Assembly (NCBI RefSeq): GCF_013744875.1
Contig: NZ_CP059399.1
Coordinates: 1,054,001-1,118,000 of the forward strand
Origin: Nocardia huaxiensis
GTDB lineage: Bacteria > Actinomycetota > Actinomycetes > Mycobacteriales > Mycobacteriaceae
Direction: 5' to 3'
DNA length: 64,000 bases
The notes below the pieces were generated by a model that did not search any database, was not told the origin of the DNA, and worked only from the letters and a program-made list of their open reading frames with translations. A program made the position numbers and the translations under genes. Of the stretch, positions 60,401-64,000 are shown piece by piece; position 1 is the first letter of the stretch, and each line of letters starts with the position of its first letter.

Positions 60401-63400
60401 GAATCCGCCGACACCCCAGAGGTATTCGCCTACGTCGTCCCCACCGCCGACGGCCCGCTCGACCGCGCCGAGGTGAGCGCCGCCGTCGCCCGCCTGCTGC
60501 CGGACCAGGCCGTACCCGCCCTGGTGACGGTGCTCGATCGCCTGCCACTCACACCGACCGGCAAGGTGGATCGCGCCGCCCTGCCCGTCCCGGTCCGTCC
60601 GCGCGCCGAATTCCGGCCGCCGCGAACAGTTTCCGAACAGGCTGTCGCCCGGGTCTTCGCCCGCGTGCTCGAGATCGAACAGGTCGGCGCCGAGGACGAC
60701 TTCTTCGCCCTCGGCGGACACTCCCTGAGCGCAACCCGCGTCGTCACCCTGCTCCGCACCGAACTCGGTATCGCCCTGCCCCTGCGCGATCTGTTCGAGC
60801 ACTCGAGCGTGGCGGCACTGGCCCAGCGGATCGAGGACGCCGCGCACCGGGACGCGGGTGAACCGCCGGATGTCAGGCCGCACTCGCGTCCGGAGTTTGT
60901 GCCGTTGTCGGCGGCCCAGCAGGGGATCTGGCTGCTGGACCGGCTCGGGTCGGGCGCGGCGTACCACATTCTGTTGGCGCTGCGGCTGACCGGCGATCTG
61001 GATGTGGCCGCGCTGGCGGATGCCGTCGTCGATGTGGTGGCGCGGCACGAGGCGCTGCGAACCTACTTCCCGGAGCGCGAGGGTGTGCCGTATCAGGCCG
61101 TGGCGCAGCAGGATATCGGCGCGCTGGAGATCCGCAGGGTGTCCGCCGACCGGCTGGAGCGGGCGCTCGCCGAGTTCGAGGCGGAGCCGTTCGAGCTGTC
61201 GGCCGCGCCACCGCTGCGAGTGCGGTTGTACTCGGTCGATACGCGCCGGTGGGTGCTCGCCATGGTGGTGCATCACATCAATGCGGACGGTTTCTCGCTC
61301 GCCCCGCTGGCACGGGATCTGTCGGCCGCGTACACGGCCGGAACGCTCGGGCTGGAACCGGATTGGCCGGCGCTGCCATTGCAGTACGCCGACTACACGC
61401 TGTGGCAGCAGGGCGTGCTGGGGTCGCCCGAGGATCCGGGTTCGGAGCTGAATCGGCTACTGGCGCATTGGGTTCGAGTGCTGGAGGGGGCGCCGGGCGA
61501 GCTGGCGCTGCCGAGGGATCACCAGCGCCCCGTGCGTGCGCGGCATGCCGGCGCGAGCGTGGAATCCGTTGTGCCGCAGCCCGTCGCGGATCGGCTGCGG
61601 GAGCTGGCACGGGAGCATCGGGCCTCGCTGTTCATGGTCGCGCATGCCGCGCTGGCGATCCTGCTGTCGAAGCTCGCGCACACCGGTGACGTGGTGATCG
61701 GTGCGCCGACCGCCGGTCGGGACGTGGCCGAGCTCGATGACCTGGTGGGCATGTTCGTCAATTCGGTGCCGTTGCGCGTCATGGTCGACCCGGACGAGTC
61801 GTGCGCGGGACTGCTGGATCGGGTGCGTGACGCGGATGTGGATGCGTTCGCGCACGCGCGGGTCCCCTTCGAGCGGATCGTCGAAGCCCTCGACCCGCCG
61901 CGGGTGAGCGGGCGGCATCCGATCTTCCAGATCACGCTGGCGACAAGCAATGTCGATCGGCCCGAGCCGCGACTACCGGGCGTGCGGGTGGAACCCGTCC
62001 AGCGGACAGCGGTGACGGTGCGATTCGACCTCGAATTCGATATCGCGGACAAGGATTCGGAGACGGTCCTCACGCTGCGCTACGACACCGCGCTGTTCGA
62101 CCCGGAGACCGCGCGGATGCTGGTGCGGCGCTACGAGAGTGTGCTCACCCAGCTGAGCGCCGATCCCGGCCTGCTGGTGTGGGCGGTCGACATCGTGGAC
62201 CCGGCCGAACGATTGCGGCTGCTGCGCGACTGGAACGACACCGGCGCCATGCCGCCGATCCTTCTGCCCGAGTTGCTCTCTCGTGCGGCGGCGGCAGCTC
62301 CGGACGCCGATGCCGTGGTGTTCGACGGTCGCGCACTGACCTATCGGCAGCTGGATGAACAGTCGAATCGACTGGCCCGCTGCCTGATCCGCACGGGTGC
62401 CGGACCCGAGCAGGTGGTGGCCGTCGCGCTGCGGCGATCGCTGGAATGGGTCATCGCGCTGTGGGCGGTGGCCAAGGCGGGTGCGGCCTACCTGCCCGTG
62501 GATCCGGAGCATCCGCGCGAGCGCATCGCGCACATGCTCGCGGATTCCGCTGCGATGCTGGGTCTTACGATCGAATCCGTCGCCGCCGGACTACCGGCCT
62601 TGCCCGAGCCTGCGCGGCCGTGGCTGCTGCTGGACGCTCCGGACCTGCTCGAGGAACTCGCTCGCACCGATCCCGGCGCGGTGACCGACGCGATCCGGGT
62701 GCGGCCCCTGCGCTTGCTCGACACCGCTTATCTCATCTACACCTCGGGGTCGACCGGCACCCCGAAGGGCGTCGCGGTGACGCACGCGGGGCTTGCCGAT
62801 GTCGCGCACGCCCAGTCGGAACACTGTGCACCGGAGCAGGATTCGCGAGTCCTCCAGCTGGCGTCCCCGAGCTTCGACGCCTCCGTCTGGGAGGTGTTGC
62901 TCGCGGTGGGCGCGGCCGCCACGCTGGTCGTCGCGGATCCCGATGTCTTCGGTGGGCTCGAGCTCACGGAAATGCTGCGCCGGGACCGCATTACGCACGC
63001 CTTCGTCACCCCCGCGGTGCTGGCGGGCATGGACGCCGCCGGGCTGTCCGGTCCCGATTCCGCGTTGGCCGTGCTGGTGACCGGCGGCGAGATGGTCGCC
63101 CCGGCCGTGGCCGCGCGGTGGTCGGCGGGCCGCACGCTGCTGATCGCCTACGGCCCCACCGAAACCACGATCATCTCCACCCTGAGCAGCCCGTACACCG
63201 ACGGACCGGTCACGATCGGCGGCCCGGATACGGGCGTCCGCTGCTACGTCCTCGACGACCGGCTGTCCCTGGTCCCGCCCGGCGTCGCGGGGGAGCTCTA
63301 CCTGGCGGGCTCCGGTGTCGCGCGCGGCTATCACGCCCGGCCCGCGCTCACCGCCGCGCGATTCGTCCCGGATCCGTTCACCGGCGGTCGCATGTACCGC

Positions 63401-64000
63401 ACCGGGGACATGGTGCGCCACCGCGCGAACGGTGAACTGGAGTTCCTGGGCCGCAACGATTCTCAGGTCAAGCTGCGGGGCGTCCGCATCGAGCTGGGCG
63501 AGATCGAAGCCGCGGTGACCGCTGTGCCCGGCATCGCCCAGGCCGTGGCCACCGTGGCCGGCGATCTCCCCGGAGATCCCAGAATCGTGGCGTACGCGGT
63601 GCCCGATTCCCGGGATGCCGGGGATCGGCCCACCCCCGACAGCGTGCGGGACGCCGTCGCGGAACGCCTGCCCGCCACCATGGTCCCGGCGACCATCGTG
63701 TTCTGCGATCGGCTGCCCCTGACCGGCAACGGCAAGCTCGACCGCGCGGCCCTCCGCGTACCCGCGCCCACCGCCGCACCCGTGCGTGCCCCGCACACCT
63801 CCGTGGCGGCGGCGGTAGCGCAGGTCTTCGCCGAGGTCCTCGAACTGCCGCGGGCGGGTGCGGACACCCATTTCTTCCAGGAGGGCGGCAACTCCCTCAG
63901 CGCGACCCGGGTGGCGGCCCGGCTGGGCGCGACGCTGGGCACACACATCCCGGTGCGCGAAATCTTCGAGGCACCGACGGTCGCCGCCCTGGCCGAGCGC
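54470..64000 (+). CDS. Nonribosomal peptide synthetase, C-A-T-C-A-T-C-A-T (runs off window)
   Basis: The first 3,177 codons of a multimodular NRPS, open to the window end. Module 1: condensation domain with MHHVAIDGYGGLSLLV (about residue 147), adenylation domain with YTSGSTGTPKG (about 628) and FDASIWE, carrier domain FFALGGDSLTA (about 1026). Module 2: LVHHVIADGYSL (about 1215), second A domain (about 1697), carrier FFALGGHSLSA (about 2082). Module 3: VVHHINADGFSL (about 2267), third A domain (about 2757), carrier FFQEGGNSLSA (about 3138). The pocket residues, read by eye, are DAWFLTVIVK, DAWMLTAIWK and DAWFLTAIIK, which suggests hydrophobic substrates. No epimerase, methylase or thioesterase is seen so far. 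The first C domain lacks the 'HEALR' motif and may be a starter type. GTG 54470 has GGAGGG close by; GTG 54428 is an alternative start. Confidence 0.93.
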   Translation, partial: MLADSPEVFHSVPFELSRAQMELWLADESGAEQRARALPGQAHYLELHGELDAELFDTASHRAFEEFGVGRLRIGVADGRPYQWLAGDIGGGLERVDFADRSDPLRAAREWMDRRHRVPIDLIDAPLWAAALLRVGPRHHIWYAQMHHVAIDGYGGLSLLVRVGQWYEALLAGVEPTPYGGLAPMEIQAADAEYRASARFETDREYWRERFADWTAPQPAPAAARFPRRGGALPPALRAAGAITPEQWNSLERLATACAVSPAQLLVAAVAAFRAGMSGEPDPVVLLATSARTTAALKKSGGMLANVLPIRVRGAGAGTLRELIESAARETTGGLRHQRYRFEDIRRSLGVAADQILGPSVNLMFFDHTSRFGAAVGEYRILSSGSVADLHFNLYRAGAEAGLSVDLLANPDRYSARTAQQYLRRFLLFLANFIAASPDQPVARIGLLSEAERQRITVSPSEARACDPVLLPDLLAAAVTRDASAPAVVCGETALTYGELDDLSNRLARNLCRRGIGPEDVVAVAAHRSAEWVVAFWAVVKTGAAYLPIDPDHPAERLETVLAEAAVRIGITTAATTSLMSGHGERDWIVLPAAMDTGSLHAVGTATAVTDADRTRPLRAAHPAYVIYTSGSTGTPKGVVITHAGLADVVAVQTERMRVEPDSRVLCVSAPTFDASIWELLMAVHAGATLVVSTGDAYAGPLLADLIRRKRVSHAFVTPAALAGTDARGLHHLRFLSTGGEPCPQSVVSSWAPGRTLVNVYGPTEATIVTNTAVLTPDRPVFLGPALPGGRCHVLDAWLRPVPPGVPGELYLGGPGLARGYLRSPGTTAARFVPDPFGVPGERLYRTGDLVTRDASGELEFRGRADFQVKVRGLRIELGEIEAVLSTYPGVAQAVVLVHGGAAIAGGGGAASGSAAGGGTAPRLVAYAVPAPGVLLAACELESTAAQRLPSYMVPTVVLLDRLPLTANGKVDRAALPVPACPTVAYRAPLTAVEKTVAAAFGAVVCGPAATRRIGLDDDFFALGGDSLTAALVVARVTAETGVDVTVRDLFEASTVAALADLVRARHRVADRARLEPRPRPDVVPVSGAQQRLWLLHRIDPESAAYNMLLALRLVGTLDIAALTAALGDVVQRHEALRTSFAEVDGIVCQRFSPAAEVAGELAAEPVEAAKIGSVLDEFGAIGFDLTAAPPIRVRLLAVHGDDRSPGHHVLAVLVHHVIADGYSLGPFARDLASAYESRVRGAAPDWPPLAVQYADYALWQRELLGSESDPESMLSRQLGYWSGVLAGLPAESGLPPHRPRSASALRRAAEVHVAIPSETTRRIHELAGRQGATPFMVLHAGLSVLLAAVSGGDDIAVGTPVAGRGAAVLDELIGMFVNTLVLRVQVDAAEPFANLLARVRDIDLGAFATEVPFERVVEALDPPRSRTRNPLFQVMLSYRTLGRAGFELPGLRVEPVEIASPLAKFDLEFVISEAEAGLSVALRYATDLFDGEQMAALAGRLGRVLDRVGRDSSVLVGDIDLMSPAEREQVLHRWNDTSQAVPLSLPQLLTRAAAYAPDAEAVVCGDATLTYRELGDRAHRLARTLIDSGVGPEDVVAVALPRSLEWVVAVCAVAHSGAAFLPVDPTAPAARIARMLTDSAAVEGITTDEWRSGLPALATGRWLVADPAELAGPAAPPVTDADRVRPLRLHNPAYVMYTSGSTGTPKGVTITHAGLANVVVTQAQRCDSDPGSRVLAVASPGFDASVWELLQALASGGTLVVAPAWAYAGEDLLDLMVFERITHAMLTPRVLATLPDPNRVPHLRMLATGGETCPPELAGTWSAGRSLVNAYGPTEATIWATAGLPLHSSGADVPVPLGPPVVGARCYVLDARLRPVAPGIVGEIYVAGAGLARGYHHDVNLTGSRFVADPFGPPGQRMYRTGDHGSWRADGELEYHGRTDSQVKIRGVRVELGEIEGVLASLPGVADAVAILRRPDESADTPEVFAYVVPTADGPLDRAEVSAAVARLLPDQAVPALVTVLDRLPLTPTGKVDRAALPVPVRPRAEFRPPRTVSEQAVARVFARVLEIEQVGAEDDFFALGGHSLSATRVVTLLRTELGIALPLRDLFEHSSVAALAQRIEDAAHRDAGEPPDVRPHSRPEFVPLSAAQQGIWLLDRLGSGAAYHILLALRLTGDLDVAALADAVVDVVARHEALRTYFPEREGVPYQAVAQQDIGALEIRRVSADRLERALAEFEAEPFELSAAPPLRVRLYSVDTRRWVLAMVVHHINADGFSLAPLARDLSAAYTAGTLGLEPDWPALPLQYADYTLWQQGVLGSPEDPGSELNRLLAHWVRVLEGAPGELALPRDHQRPVRARHAGASVESVVPQPVADRLRELAREHRASLFMVAHAALAILLSKLAHTGDVVIGAPTAGRDVAELDDLVGMFVNSVPLRVMVDPDESCAGLLDRVRDADVDAFAHARVPFERIVEALDPPRVSGRHPIFQITLATSNVDRPEPRLPGVRVEPVQRTAVTVRFDLEFDIADKDSETVLTLRYDTALFDPETARMLVRRYESVLTQLSADPGLLVWAVDIVDPAERLRLLRDWNDTGAMPPILLPELLSRAAAAAPDADAVVFDGRALTYRQLDEQSNRLARCLIRTGAGPEQVVAVALRRSLEWVIALWAVAKAGAAYLPVDPEHPRERIAHMLADSAAMLGLTIESVAAGLPALPEPARPWLLLDAPDLLEELARTDPGAVTDAIRVRPLRLLDTAYLIYTSGSTGTPKGVAVTHAGLADVAHAQSEHCAPEQDSRVLQLASPSFDASVWEVLLAVGAAATLVVADPDVFGGLELTEMLRRDRITHAFVTPAVLAGMDAAGLSGPDSALAVLVTGGEMVAPAVAARWSAGRTLLIAYGPTETTIISTLSSPYTDGPVTIGGPDTGVRCYVLDDRLSLVPPGVAGELYLAGSGVARGYHARPALTAARFVPDPFTGGRMYRTGDMVRHRANGELEFLGRNDSQVKLRGVRIELGEIEAAVTAVPGIAQAVATVAGDLPGDPRIVAYAVPDSRDAGDRPTPDSVRDAVAERLPATMVPATIVFCDRLPLTGNGKLDRAALRVPAPTAAPVRAPHTSVAAAVAQVFAEVLELPRAGADTHFFQEGGNSLSATRVAARLGATLGTHIPVREIFEAPTVAALAER

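Overview
This window is high-GC actinobacterial chromosome, almost certainly from Nocardia or a close mycolic-acid-producing relative. The evidence is gene content and gene order. Blocks correspond to the Mycobacterium tuberculosis loci Rv0896c-Rv0881 (gltA2, citA, serC, sepH, a DUF2537 membrane protein, a SpoU methyltransferase) and Rv0902c-Rv0909 (prrB, prrA, accD3, echA6, an MBL-fold protein, an Rv0909-like protein). They are followed by a mycobacterial-type LigD, an Rv2326c/Rv2325c-like ECF transporter, a wax ester synthase/DGAT and ctaD. No tRNA, rRNA, insertion sequence, integrase or CRISPR array was found. All family names and M. tuberculosis correspondences come from reading the sequence and from memory, not from a search.

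Layout. 1-5.6 kb: the edge of gltA2, a secreted DUF4189 protein, an MFS exporter, pdxH, a second citrate synthase and a Tat-exported polysaccharide deacetylase. 5.6-12.3 kb: two unknown proteins, serC, the division protein SepH, a DUF6928-like protein, a DUF2537/SpoU pair and an FKBP. 12.3-17.5 kb: a GC-rich intergenic repeat, an RDD membrane protein, a tiny membrane protein, a YhgE/Pip-like protein lacking its membrane domain, the PrrB-PrrA two-component system and a hemophore-like protein. 17.6-19.7 kb: propionyl-CoA synthetase broken by a one-base frameshift in a short homopolymer. 20-25.4 kb: a four-gene conservon (sensor kinase, roadblock, DUF742, small GTPase). Its kinase has a C-terminal tail of about 480 residues packed with GLPQR-type repeats.

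25.5-35 kb: accD3, a suppressor-of-fused protein, an aldo/keto reductase, a flavoprotein, echA6 with its MBL-fold partner, an Rv0909-like protein with no toxin beside it, and LigD. 35-41 kb: an isochorismatase-fold protein lacking the catalytic cysteine, a palindromic repeat, a secreted lipase, a secreted unknown protein, and an ECF transporter whose membrane region and two ATPases are fused in one chain. 41-51.4 kb: a cation-efflux protein, a Baeyer-Villiger-type monooxygenase, two glyoxalase-fold proteins, a YdeI-type protein, an AraC regulator, a cAMP-phosphodiesterase-like enzyme, a pseudouridine synthase, a wax ester synthase, a 2-oxoglutarate oxygenase and a luciferase-like flavoenzyme. 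51.5-64 kb: ctaD with a perfect terminator hairpin, a short zinc-type dehydrogenase behind a consensus promoter, and the first 3,177 codons of a nonribosomal peptide synthetase (C-A-T-C-A-T-C-A-T) that runs off the window.

Two general patterns stand out. Fifteen genes begin 6-8 nt downstream of a TANNNT -10 element with no Shine-Dalgarno sequence, the signature of leaderless transcripts, and this decides several start codons below. Functional neighbours are often joined by 4-20 nt overlaps (cvnA/B, cvnC/D, echA6/MBL, ECF ATPase/EcfT, SpoU/DUF2537). The metabolic theme is acyl-CoA and lipid handling (PrpE, AccD3, EchA6, WS/DGAT, citrate synthases) mixed with redox accessory enzymes; the peptide synthetase marks the edge of a secondary-metabolite locus.
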